A DNA stretch of 64,000 bases from Oreocharis arfaki. Taxonomy: Eukaryota; Chordata; Aves; Passeriformes; Paramythiidae. The stretch covers positions 214,076-278,075 of the forward strand of contig VZRR01008203.1 in the NCBI GenBank assembly GCA_013398015.1, given 5' to 3'. The notes beneath the pieces are model-generated. The model had not been told where the DNA came from, searched no databases, and saw only the letters and a list, made by a program, of their open reading frames with translations. Of this stretch, positions 10,671-22,900 are shown one piece after another (position 1 is the stretch's first letter; the number at the start of each line of letters is the position of its first letter). A program made the translations under genes and the position numbers.

Positions 10671-13600
10671 GTTAGATGGCATCACCACGCCACTGTATAA
10701 ATTCATGATTTGTGCAGGTTGTAAATACCATGAGTGGTCCTGGTCTTCTCGTCTCAGGATACAAATAGTATAATGGGGAAGGGTTTGAAGGGCAGCCCAG
10801 GTGAATAAATGTCTTGAACTAGTAAGGTCTGGGGAGCACTGGGTAAGCTGGATATCATTATTCTGAAAGAAAGGACAGCTGAGAGAAGATATCAAAGGTC
10901 TGTGGGAACATAATTATCTTGTAGAAGGTAGGAAAGGACTTGATGTTTAGTACCTCTTCCAGTAAAAGAAATGGAGTTACCAATCAAAACTACTGGGCAC
11001 CGTATTCCCAGAAAAATGTAGCTCTTCATGTAAGGTGTAGGGAACCTGGAGAATTACTTGCTGCAAGAGACTGTGGATTGTTGAAGTTTCCATGGGTTCA
11101 TGGTGGGGGCCAGATCTTAGGTGTTACTCCAATAAGGATCACTAAATCCTTGAAAACCACATCAGATGTGGGAAATAACTGAACTGAAAACATGTGGAGA
11201 TTGTGTAAATTGGAAATATTGTGTATACTGGTGCTGCTCTTACGCTTCTCCAATTATCTGCCACACTTGGAGAGAAGGAGGGCAGATATCCAATCTGGCT
11301 GTGCTTACATGATATAAGTATGTAACGTCATTTGCTGTTAACGAGCATTAAATAAGAGGAGGAAAGCTATGCATGAGCAGAGGAGAGAGGAATGCAGTAA
11401 AGACATCTTGGATGTGTTTCATATCCCTTTGTTCCCAGGGCTAGTGTTCCCGGGCCTACCTATTGGTACTGAATGAGATGCCAGACTGAGAATGGGTGGA
11501 GAAATTTAAGGATAGAAGAACAAAGGAATGGAGAAATGGAGGAAGAGAGGGAGGGAGGGAGGGACGGACAGACGGATGGAGGGAGGGACAGAGAGAGGGA
11601 GAAAATTACTGGCGAGGGTTTTCTGTCACCCTCCCTCTTTCCCAGTTCTCAGCGCAGAGAGTAAATACCTGGTGGGCCAGCCAGATCTCAGTTTCCCTCA
11701 GACAACTCCCCTTTCTTTCTGTTTCATGTGGAGGGTTCCTGTGGCTGTGGGCTGGATGCTTAGGCTATTTGCCTCACCTGGATGTCTGAGCTGTGTAGGG
11801 CCTTGTCATCTCAGACCCAGCCCAAACTAGCACATTATGGCACAGTGCTACTGTGGAGAAAAGGATGGTCCTTCCATTGCAGGCTGTTGAAATGGACTGC
11901 TTTGAGAAGACAGACCCCTCCTCAGGCATACCCACTGGCCTTTCATGCATGGGAGTGGAGGTAGAGGATTTCTGAAGCAATTAAGTACCGTAAGAATCAC
12001 TCAGAGTCAACAGGACTGAAGACGTCATGCCACATTTGATACAGACAAGAGGGCTTTAGGGAACACATCCTTGTGCGTCCCAAATGTCTGTCCTTGCAGA
12101 AGTTGTTTGTCAGTCCATGCTGTCTTTATCCTGTGGGCTTTCTCTGCCAAGCTTCTGCCTCTGCACTTCTCCACAAGGTCTGGAAGCAGATGGCATCAGG
12201 GAACACTACAGGAAAATCAAGCAAACCCTTCTCATTTCTGCAGCCCACAGCTGGGTATGCTCTTAGCATGCCAACTCCACCCAGTTATGAGCACATGATT
12301 TGGAGAATGCATTCCCCAAGTTAATTCTCTCTGTCTCAGTTACAACTGATGGGAAGAAAACTATGTCAAGTGCCTTGAGACGTTGTAGCTAGTCACTGGT
12401 GATTAACCTGTGTAGCATAAGCAAAGCAACATGGACTGTGCATAGGTTATGAGCCTGATAACTCTTCTTTAGTGACAACAGCCCCTTGGCAATGGCACTT
12501 TCAGGGCCAAATCTCATTATACCTTTCAAAAAAAACCACGGAGCCTTGGGGATTTCTGATCCCAGAGTGTTTTTTCTGCCTGATGCTATAACCTTTTGCT
12601 GGAGTCATTTCAGAGTAGCTCTCATTAGAAAAGTTCTGCTGATTGCAAAGTTATTTCACATACCTCTAGACTAAGGCTGGCAGGACAAATGTCATAAATC
12701 ACTGATGTGTTCCTGATGTCCCCATTTCCACCCATGAAAACAAGGACTAAAGGAGAGTTCCACATCTCCCAGGAAAGAAGAGGTGAAACAAGGTCAGGCC
12801 CATGCACATCTAGAAAGGTTGCCATGTCACTGGGGTTGGGGACAATATTGTGACTCCAGAGGATATTTAGAGTGCTGCACTTTGTGCACTTTCAGCATTG
12901 CAGGGATTGTCAAAAGCTGAGTCAAAGCCTTCAGCATAAATGGAATTAATTTCCTTGAAAGCTAGACCTTACTATCTTAGGTTTTAACTACAGAACGTAA
13001 CCAAGCACCAACCTTTGCTGGAAACTGGACTTCTAACATAAATGGCAGCTGCTAAATTTCCACTTAGTTTTTCCCCCTTGGGGATAGCAGGAGTTCCCTG
13101 CACTGGATGTAATGCCTCAGAGAGGAACCCTGGCAGCCGTGCATAGAAAACCCCTGAAATAAGGCCAGCTCATTTGATGACAGCAGCAGAGAAGGTGTCA
13201 AGGGAGTCTTTACAAGGTTATATGCACATCGGTTGGTAGGGAGTACAGCGATTGCTAACGACTGATTAAGTCATTACTCTGGTAATGGCCAATTTGGAGC
13301 CATGCTTCAGAAGCCAGATATTGTGTGGGAGGTATTTTAACTTACCCTACACATTACTGCATCAGTTGGGTTATGCATTCTCTATGTGTACACACACACA
13401 TACAGTCTATCAATTTTCTGTAATGATTTCCTGATGTTCAGTGCATGCTCAGTGATAGAAAAGGAAAAAATGTCACAATAAGGCCATTCAGCAGATGCAA
13501 AACTGCCTGCATCCAAAAGGAAACACTTTTTCACGTCAGAGAGGAAAAATTGAGGGTGGTATTTGTCCTGTACAGCTGTGAAGATGTGGAAGGGAATGCC

Positions 13601-14721
13601 TCTTTCTTCCTCAGTTGGACAGACTGGACCACAGATTGCAGAGGAGCCTTCACAGGGCCACAGCTGAGAAGGGACTAACAAAGTGGAAGATTAAGGGTAC
13701 TCCAGCCAGGGTAAAGGATGGCCACGTGCCTCTCATTTCATTGAAATAACCCTAGAACAATGGATTCAATCCCAAACAGAAAAAAAAAGGGTCATTAAAG
13801 ATGCACAAATGGACCCTCTACATGTGGCAAAGGAAGAAAATTTCCAAACAACTATTGTCTGATGTTCTGGTTCTCATGGTGTTCCCATCTTGTGCTCCCC
13901 TTCCTCACCCCAAAGGCCCCAAAGCTGAGGTTGAGTCAGATCCTTCACAGAAATGGACAGTAATCTGCTCAGTGCATATGAGAAGACCTGTGCCTACAGC
14001 AGCATTCCTAGGAAAAACAAGGGGAACTACTAGTGCTGTGAAAGCAGTAATCCAAAATTTAGGAAATAAAGGCCTCTTATATGAATGCCACAGTATAAAT
14101 CCAGGAACCTGAAATTCAGCATACGCTTTTTAAATCACCCCCTAATCAAAGCTCCAGAAAACAAAATAATGCCATCCTAATGATACATGAACCATTTTAA
14201 TAATTAAAAATGCCCTGTAATTCTGTCAACTTAGTATCTGCACACACCATCTTATCATATCCAACTAAAACATGCAGTATTTATCTGATGGCTAATGATT
14301 ATGAAATAAAACTGAAAGTAATAAAACTCCAAATAAGAACTGGCAGACTACAGCTATCTTGTGTCTGTTTTATAATCAACCTCTCAGTTGTCATGGTACT
14401 AAATCACACATTCTGGGTCATATCAATGGAATAGCAGAAAAAAGCTCTTAGCAGTAACCCTGTTACTTTCATTTCCAAGTGCCAGCTTCCTTCCTTACGT
14501 GACCTGTTACAAACTCTGATTACTGAGGTAACAGGTTTGAAGTTCAGTTAACATTAAGTCCAGGTAGCAGGATTATTATCACAGTCATTCTACATGCAGC
14601 TCTTCATTTTACTGTCCAATACAGTCCAGAGCTTATCTCATTATTTCTGTGCCTCTCATAATTAGTTGAAATTGCCATTCTAGGGCTTCAGATGGGAAAA
14701 CCATGGCAATTTTAGTAAACT
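10671..14721. other. Intergenic DNA, no gene recognised
   Basis: Contains the GA-rich simple repeat near 11.5 kb and a short CA run near 13391-13402. I see no coding exon, RNA gene or identifiable interspersed repeat in the rest. Confidence 0.6.
11521..11605 (+). repeat. Purine-rich GGGA/GACA simple repeat
   Basis: GAGGGAGGGAGGGAGGGACG is followed by ACAGACGGATGG and further GGGAGGGACAGAGAGAGGGAG. This degenerate tetranucleotide microsatellite creates long but meaningless Glu/Gly/Arg-rich frames on the plus strand. Confidence 0.85.
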
Positions 14722-14933
14722 TCACTTTCTGCTTACAACTTCATTTGACTGACAAGAGCTGTACTGGCTCAGCAGCAGAATAGCTCTCAGCTTGGTCCCA
14801 AGGTGATTGCAGTAGGTCTTCAGCTGCAGAACAGCATGCTTTCTGCTCCTCCTTTGGTATTTCACCAGGATCACATCATCAATGTCAGCACGTACTTCCA
14901 GGCTGCTCTTTGAAAAGATTTTTGGTTGAGGAT
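14722..14933 (-). CDS. Candidate terminal exon or coding relic, unknown protein
   Basis: On the minus strand a CTTTTAG acceptor-like motif (AG at 14935-14934) precedes about 70 codons ending in TGA at 14724-14722. The reading frame would enter in phase 1. The predicted peptide starts DPQPKIFSKSSLEVRADIDD (the first codon is completed from an upstream exon), has a Lys/Arg-rich middle (KYQRRSRKHAVLQLK) and ends SNEVVSRK. The codons read like coding sequence (many CTG, AAG, GAC, TAC) in otherwise AT-rich DNA. I do not recognise the family. No partner exon upstream and no nearby AATAAA on the minus strand was found. It may be a last exon of an unannotated gene convergent with NRG1, a decayed retrocopy, or chance. 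Confidence 0.25.
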
Positions 14934-14976
14934 CTAAAAGAGCTGAGTTTGTGTGTTTCCCACCTCCCTCCCACAT

Positions 14977-17900
14977 GCATGCACCACATCATTTAGATTT
15001 TGAAAAATTTAAAGAGCTTATGCGGGGGAGCAGAACAAAGCTGATGCTACGAGGTTCTGTCTCAGAAGTAAAAGATAAACAACTTTGCCAAAGAGTCCAT
15101 ATTTAGCTTTGTCACATACACTGAGCAAGATACTCTTCATCTCAAACTGAGGTGCTGGGAAATGGACCATACTGCCTGTGGAAACTGGTGATGCTGAATT
15201 TCAGAGCAGAGACTCGAGCCCCCTTGCAGTATGTCACCCAGAGGCCTGCTGCCCTGGGGGTTCCAAAAGTATTTCAGAGTACTGCTCTGAACAGGCAGCT
15301 GAGTGCGTTGTGGTGCGTCAAGCCCTTGGCATGTGTGGAGGTTCCAAAGGTCAGCCATTCTTGGCTGCAGCTTGCTTTCAGGGGTGTTAAGTGCTCCCAC
15401 ACTGGCAGGGAAGCCCCTTGGCTTGAAGACACCTAGCCAGAGCTTTCTCCCTGGAGCAAGCTGAGACACTCAGGATATCAGTAGTGCTCTTTCCAGGCCA
15501 GGGGAGGAAACAAATGCACAGCTTGACTTTCTGTGTATTGGCCTGAAACCAGACACTGTGTCAGTACTCTGCTATGACAGCTATGGTAGTGAGAATTACT
15601 TCAGAACAGAGGCATCCGGTGACTTAGAAGCTGAACAATCTCTTGCACCAAAGAGCAAATGTTTTCCTTGATTTCTTGGAGGGGTGGTGGGTGGGAGCTG
15701 AGATGGTGAAGTGCAATGGAAACCTGCAGCCTGCAGGCTGGGTTAGTGTCCTTCAAAGCCTGGGGGTACAAAAAGCACACAACAGGCAGATGGTCTCACC
15801 CACTACCAACATGGAACCTCACCCTTGTACATCTGAGCACTGACATGAGTGTCCAGTGACTACAGTTCCGTAACCAGCTGTCCCATCCACCATTATAGAT
15901 AATCATTGTACCTACATGGCAAGAACTTGCTGGATATTAGCCAATGCCCATGCAAGATGTTTGTTTTGCCTAAAGCACATAACTGCACTGTCCAAATGTA
16001 CGCTCTCACAGAGGATGCCTTAGTAACTCTGAAGGTCTGATCTCTCTGTGAGAATCCCTAGATTTTGCAAGCTGGTATCCCTCTAAGGGGACAGGTTATC
16101 CCCTTTGTTGCTGATAGCAAAATAGCAGTGACATCAGAGAGCCAAGCATGTACTGGCCACAAGGCTACTTAGCATGACTTGTGCTCAACAGATGACACTT
16201 CTAGGAACTGCTGAAATACCTCTATGGCTAAACATAGTGGTCCTATCTCTCACTCTTGTACTCAAGCTAGTAAATTACACACCATCTCTCTCACCAAGAT
16301 ATCTGACTCAGTCCAAGTACAAAATTACCTATATTGCAAATGCTGAATTCTGCGTCTCTGGAACAACCTTTTCCATTATTGCATTCAACAGGCAAAATGC
16401 CTGAGGTCAGACTCAGGAGGAGGGGCTTGGGAAAGTGCAAAATCTCTCAAGTAGCTGGGGAAAAATAATCCAAGAATCCTACCTATGAATTATTACTGCT
16501 TTTGTTCATCCCTAAAGAAGAAAAAGTTGTTTGCTTTTAACATAGAAATGAAAATAACTGGGTTAAATACAGAGAGTCTTCACCTCTGCCCTTCCCAGGA
16601 GAAACGTTGCTGCTTTTCTTGGTCTTTGAAGAGTAACGATTTGCCCTGGAGCAGAAAACCTTCTACAAGGATTGTAGCCCTGATTTGCATGTGCTGATTA
16701 GCCTCAGTATCACCACAGTTTTGTTGTGCAGATGAGCACTCTGAAGCCTCCCAAAAGATAATGTGGGAGTATTTATTCCCTGCCTTCATTCAAAAAGCTG
16801 AAGAGGATTGGCAGCTCGTGAATAATTGTTTTGCTAGTAGTAATCACTAATTCGATGCCTGGGATTAAAAATAGGATTGCTAATTCTATTAATGAAAGTG
16901 ACAATGATAATGTCACAGTGCTATGTAGTACATAAGCTTGTTATAGGTGAAGTTTGTTACCATACGTTTGGATTCCCTCTCAGCTAATTTGCAGGAAATT
17001 TCAGCTACAAACGGCCTGTTTGAAGTAGAAAATACCAATCCCATGCAATGTCCCAGTACTTGAAATTACCCCAGAACAGAAATCTATTTGAGCCTGGCGC
17101 CATTACTAGAAAGGGAGAGGAAAATATCTCTGCTGCTGGCTAAGAGGCAACAAAGCTGCTTGGAGTGTTCAGTAATACAGTTTGGTCTTGTTCCATGATG
17201 TCTGGTCCTCAGAAGATGACTTTCTAGAGAGTAGAAATAGGCCATGGCCAGCTTCAAAGACAGAGAAGCAAAGATCATCTCTCTGCTCCCATTTCCTATT
17301 GACTGCCTAGTAATTCTGCTTCTATATCTCTGTGTGCAGTAGGGCAAGAAGCTGACCAGCAGTGAGTATTTAGGAACTTTGGGGAAGAAAGGCAGGAACA
17401 GTTCAGAAGGCAGAACTGGAAAGGAGGGACATAAATTTCTTGCTGATGAGAGACAGTAAAAACCCAGTACAGCTCTAGCACTTAGGAATGCCCCACCCCT
17501 GTTAGGGACAGCACCACGGGCCTTTGGGCTGAATAGCTCGGACTAGCAGCTCTGTTTTGAGCCCACACATGGCCTCATTCCCCTAACACCTATATACTGC
17601 AGCCAGAGTGCAGTGGCCTGGGACAGGACAAGGACTTTGATTATTTCTTAGAAAGCTAATTCTAGACAGGCTGTGCACAGCAGCCATCTCTCCTGTCTCC
17701 TGTGTTAAAAGGAACACATTTGCTGGACATCAAGAGCAAGTGCTATGAGGAGGAATGAAACATGGGACTACTGTATTGTCCAGCTTCATTAGAGAGAATG
17801 TTGCTGCTGAAGAAGCAACAGTTTTCTTGTCCCTTGCAAACAATTATGCACAGTGACCAGAAACAGCATGACAGAAGCTACCTCTGTGTGATCAGGACTG

Positions 17901-19835
17901 GAGTAAAATAAATGTGAAACAAAACAGTCACTAAGGCAGTCTGCCATGCTGCAGGGAGACATCTTCTTCCCTCCTGGCACTGAGACCCTCCACAGCAGAA
18001 ACAAAATGATGACGGATTTCAAGCAGTAGGCTTCCAGAAACTGAAGCCTTTCTTCATTTACTTTAAGAATGGAGAAAGAGTGACTTAACTCACTGGCTGG
18101 CGCATGTCTATATGGCTGTCCACTAATGACTCCAAGGCACTGTGCCAGAGAGCAGGCCTGTGCCACATCTGAGTGGTGCTCACCAGGGCATTCCTGTGTC
18201 CTTGCCACTTCTGAGTAGAAATATACTCATTTTCTAAAACACCACGTAAGTGCTGAGCCTAATCCTCAGTTTGATGTTTGACCTGGTTAGTCTGGGTCTA
18301 ATTCTACCCAGACCTCAGACAACAAAAGCACACTAGAAAACAATGCACTATTCCTTACACTCAGATGGGGACAAAGTTTTCCCTTTTGATCTTTCGCCCA
18401 TCTAATTCTTCTCTGAGATCTCAGCTTAACTCCAGGGTGGCTGCAGCTGGGGCACCCTCCGAAAAAAGCAAAAAGCGTTGTTGCTGTCTAAGCATGCTTT
18501 ATTCCAGCTCATGCAGCTTTTCACTTGCAGAGGACTGTGATTTTGTTCCTGCAGAGAGATTAGCAGCCAGTCAGGTAACATTTTCTTGCTGCCCCACAGG
18601 ACCCTGGGAGTTGGTAAACTGGGTTTTTCAAGGTGTGCTGTGGCCTTCTTGCAAGGATTGACAGTAATCACTAGGCTGCACTTTGGTACTGCCAGTTTTG
18701 TCATTTCTGTGACATGGCCTATAGGATGGGCCATGCCTCAGCCCAGAGGCTCAGCTAGGCTCCCACAGACCATCATTTCTCTGCAGTTACCACGGATGGA
18801 AAACAAATTGGTGTACACAGCTAGAGAAGTCCTCTTATGTTAGCCACAAGGAAAGGAGTGGTCCACCTGAACAGGACCTTTGAGGCAGGCACTATGAAAG
18901 GTGAAGATAGACCAAGGTAGACAGTTCTTCAGTGGCACACCTTGCCCCTTGGCCATCGCTGTTATTTTTACCATTAACAACCTGTGTCCCCCACAGTCAC
19001 TGAACCAGCACCCCTTCTCACAAGAAGGAGCCCAGCAGCATTTATATCTGATACTAGTTATTGTAGCTGTAATTACTAAAACCTCTATCTCTGCTAACAA
19101 TTTGACCCACACGAGTTCACCTGCTGGGGGAGGCTGCTCTAAAGCATTGACACTCTCTTGCTTCCCTACCGTGATTTGGACAAAATGGAGCAGAAAGTCC
19201 CTTGTTCCCTAGCTGTTGCAACTTTTTTATTAAAAACATCTCTTAAAGACATACCTACAATTCTAAGAGTTTGTCACTTGAAACTGTACTAAGAAAAATA
19301 AAACATAAAGGCCTTAATCATGTTGAAGTGTTTTGTCTGGTTTCTTTTTTAGTTGAGGGAGCTAAGTTACATTTTTGTTTCCATGCAATTGGAAGAGAAA
19401 TAAAATACATTTCTGGAAGTGGGAAATAGCCTAAGCAAGGTAAAAGTCAAGAAGGTTAATTAATATTTTTTTTTTTAGTCAAACTGTGCATTGAAGTGCA
19501 GCCCCTTAGAAAGTCATTTTCTGGATGTGTAGACAGTGTTGCTGTAGGCAACAAGAGTAAGCCAGAAATTTGATCAGATTGCTTGTCTCGCTTTAATGCT
19601 GATCTATCCTATCCAGTGCTATTCATGCATTTAAAAACTCTGCGAGGGGGCAGGAAAAGTCAATTTCAGATTAAGTGTGCTGAAGGCTAAATGAATGCAG
19701 TAGGAAACAGTTTCCAGAAGTTATGGACAAAACAAAAGGAAAACCGGGGTATAGTCTCAGTTGCAACTAAGTCTCTGTAGCCTCTTGATTCTGTCTTATG
19801 CAGGGAGGTATCCAGTCTTTGAACAGTGTCAGATG
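14977..19835. other. Intergenic DNA, no gene recognised
   Basis: Open frames are at most about 140 codons, without recognisable domains. No CR1 tail signature, microsatellite of note or RNA gene was identified. Confidence 0.55.
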
Positions 19836-19891
19836 ATTAATTTTGAAATTAATGAGATCTTTACAAAGATCTCATTAATTTCAAAATTAAT
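19836..19891. repeat. Perfect 27-bp inverted repeat (hairpin, 2-nt loop)
   Basis: The left arm 19836-19862 (starting ATTAATTTTGAAATTAATGA) and right arm 19865-19891 (ending TTTCAAAATTAAT) are exact reverse complements over all 27 bases, separated only by AC. Pairing stops abruptly beyond the arms. The arms are AT-rich with AGATCT near the apex. No target duplications or transposase were recognised, so a mobile origin is unsupported. Confidence 0.95.
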
Positions 19892-19908
19892 TTCTTTTAC
19901 AAAGAAAT
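19890..19908. repeat. Overlapping small inverted repeat (8-bp arms)
   Basis: ATTTCTTT (19890-19897), TAC loop, AAAGAAAT (19901-19908). It overlaps the end of the larger hairpin by two bases and repeats its apex motif TTTACAAAGA, so the two structures look related. Confidence 0.85.
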
Positions 19909-22900
19909 CTGTTACATCTCCAGTGTTTAACCTAGTTACCAGCTATGGTAAATATAGTAAATGTTTTCTTGTGTGTATTCTTCAAGTGGCACTGTCCCAA
20001 CTGCACAAAAGCAGACAGCACACATATGGATTGTACTAATGATTCAGTACTCAACCCAGTAATGCTGAGGCCAGCAGACAGTGGTCTGTTTGCTGCAAAG
20101 ACTCATGTAAAAAGGACATACTAAAAGGAGTCTGAGAGACTGGGAAAGTAGGTGTGAGGCTGTTTAGTCATGTCAGCTTTCTCAGGCTGTTCTATGGCAG
20201 GCAATAAAAAATTGCTTCAAGGACATTGACTCAGCTTCGGCCAAGGCATCTCCTCTAGGAGCCTTCTGGAAGGATTGGATTCAGTTATCTTCTTCAAATA
20301 TGCAATTTCTTTAAAGACATCCCTCCAGTGCCTGGTATAGGGAGGGGTGGATCTGTTTTATCCAGCATGCACTGTGCTGCCTTGCATCTGCCCATACATG
20401 GTCTCTTGCTGAGGGACTTCAGGATGAGGCACTTCAAGTGGATGGGAATATTCCCTGAACAGAACCAGTCTATTCAAGGCAGACTATCTATAGCCAGCTC
20501 TTCCCTTCCAGGACTGGGCCACCAGTTTATAGGTGAAAATGCTGTGTCATCCAGCTCCCAGGCTGATATATTTTATGCAGGATTCCCAGTAGAAGGGGTT
20601 CCTTTTCACCTGAGAGGGCTAAATTCAAGCTCACCCTTTGGATTAATCACACTAATATCCTCAGCTGGTGCCTGGAAGACAAATATAGCAGATAAGCTTG
20701 GTGGCACCTCCCAGCTGGGACTTCGGGATGAAAAGTGTACAGGAAAGGGGTTAAAAAGCAAGTGTGCTGACCAGAGACACAAGCCCATATACAAAGACCA
20801 AAAACTCTCCTATGATCATGACAGAAGGGCAAAGAAACAAGAAAAATGCAGGCACCTCATCCACCACGATGTCAGGCTCAGTGGGAGTAGAGTCTGACAG
20901 GGCCAGCAACTCCAGACAGTTTCACCCAGCCTTTGAGATTACCTGTGAATGCCTTGAAGGGCTGGACTTGCACTTGCATGCAAGGCATCAAGTCAAACAC
21001 TGGCCATTTTCTACGGCCCAGAGTTTCAGGTGGAGTACATGATCTGGTAGGTGAGAGAGTCAAATTTGAACTAGAGTTTCAAAGGTCATTATCGTCTATT
21101 CCTAACAAAATTGTATTTAATTTCTTGTTTCAGGATGACATTTCTCACAAAACTGGGCATAATCCTTGGTTTCAGGGGCAGAAAAATGTCTATCTACTTG
21201 TGTGACTAGCATTTTTATGGGTGTCTGAGTGTGTTAACAGAAGCACGGTGTATCTGTTTAAACTGTTTCAGCAGCTCGGAGAGTTACGGTGTCTAATACT
21301 TTTCAGATTAGTCCTCTTAGCAGCTGATAACATATGGGTCTGAACTGAAAGGCTGCGATGTAAGCCTTGCAAAAAGCCTGAAAGGCAAATTAGGCAATAG
21401 CATGGTTGGTGCTCTGGCATCATAACAAACTGTTTTTCTTTCTAAGAGGTGCACAGTGGGGAGAGGTACTCCCTCCCCTTCACTCTTCTTGCGTTCACCC
21501 TCAGGCACAAGATGACAGACTCTGTGCTAAGTATCTCAGGCTGCTTTGTACAGCTGAGGGTACCAGCTGTCCTGCTGGCAGACCCCAACAGCATGACAGA
21601 AGGACAGCACCTGGAGGAGCTGGCAGGCTCTTTGCCTCTCCCCCTAGGCTCCTCCAGCCTACCCCACAGCCATGTAGGAAAGGCATCCCAAAGAGATGAG
21701 CCTAGGGAAAGCAGAAGAGAGAGAAAGAGGGAAAGACTATGGAGTGGGGTTAAGGAAGAATGAAAGTCTGCTTTAACCCTAGACCAGTCACAATTTTCCT
21801 GATCACCACCACCTGTGGATGGATAGAAGCAGAGATAGCACATGAACAGGACAGAACAGCACGGAAACTAACCAGTAGCACGGGACAGCCCTTCTGCCCA
21901 TGCACCCTCTGTTAACTGCCAGAAACCTGGGACAGGCTTTGCCTGCTGCCCCAACTCTAAGTGCCACTCTGCATGTTCCTTGCTGCAGTCCAGGAGGATT
22001 GGGAAGGGGACAGAAAAATGACAGGGAGAATGAAACAGAGAAGGACACTGCTGGCCATTATAGTCTGGGACAAAGAAGCACCAATTAAAGGTTAAGAGAG
22101 TAGGAGGGGAAGGGGACCACTCCTGGGGAGGGCTAGAGAACTCCCACAGGCAATAAGCAGAGGCCTGCCCTGAGCCCTGCAGGAGCATTAGCAATGCTAC
22201 CTCTTCTGGTCAGAACAGGGACAGCTTCTCTTAAGACCCAAAACCAGGTGGTATCTGACCTATGATTACATGGTTTTCTTCCTGAGAGGATGTCTGCTCA
22301 AAGCGGGTCTGAGAGGGGGAACACAGGGCAATAACAACCCACCTGCTGCCTGCCTGCCCTGGGGAGCTGGCAAGGGATGCTCAGTGGTAGGTTTCAGGAT
22401 GTCCTGGTCCTGAGTCATGCTTCAGCTGGCATCCACCATCTGATCAAAGAGACCTGTGGTCTCCCAGCTGTAACCACGAGGTGGTCTCACTGCCATGCTT
22501 GAGCAATTTGCTGGGAGAGGCATAAGAGGCACCCCCAGAACAGGTCACAGACCTGCCACGATGCCAGGGAGAGGTGTGGTGTGGAAGAAAGAGGCAAGAT
22601 TTGTGCAGTCAAGAAAAGCCCCAGCTGATTGTTCCATTGAACCCTGAGACTTCCTGAAGCCCATCTGCATGTTCCAGTGGCAGTGCCGGCATAACAACTC
22701 CCAAAGCTAGCCTAATGCTTTCCTGGATCCTTGGAAATCCAGGCTGGCCTCAGTAACAAAGTGCAGATACACACTGGAACACACAGGCATATCCTGTGCT
22801 GTAATGCTGTGATGAGGGAAACTCCTGTTTTTGAAATCATTATACTACCTAGCTGAACTGCATAAAGTTCAAATAACCTCTACTGGCTGTAGTCTAGCCA

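Noticed and set aside
11473..11830. Three overlapping plus-strand frames rich in Glu, Gly and Arg
   Set aside because: They arise from the GGGA simple repeat.
17789..18208. Minus-strand 139-codon frame with hydrophobic patches
   Set aside because: No domain, no splice context and no conservation evidence; treated as chance.
20328..20897. Plus-strand frame of 189 codons
   Set aside because: Composition and peptide look random, there is no family resemblance or splice context, and a frame of this length is expected about once by chance in 64 kb of six frames.
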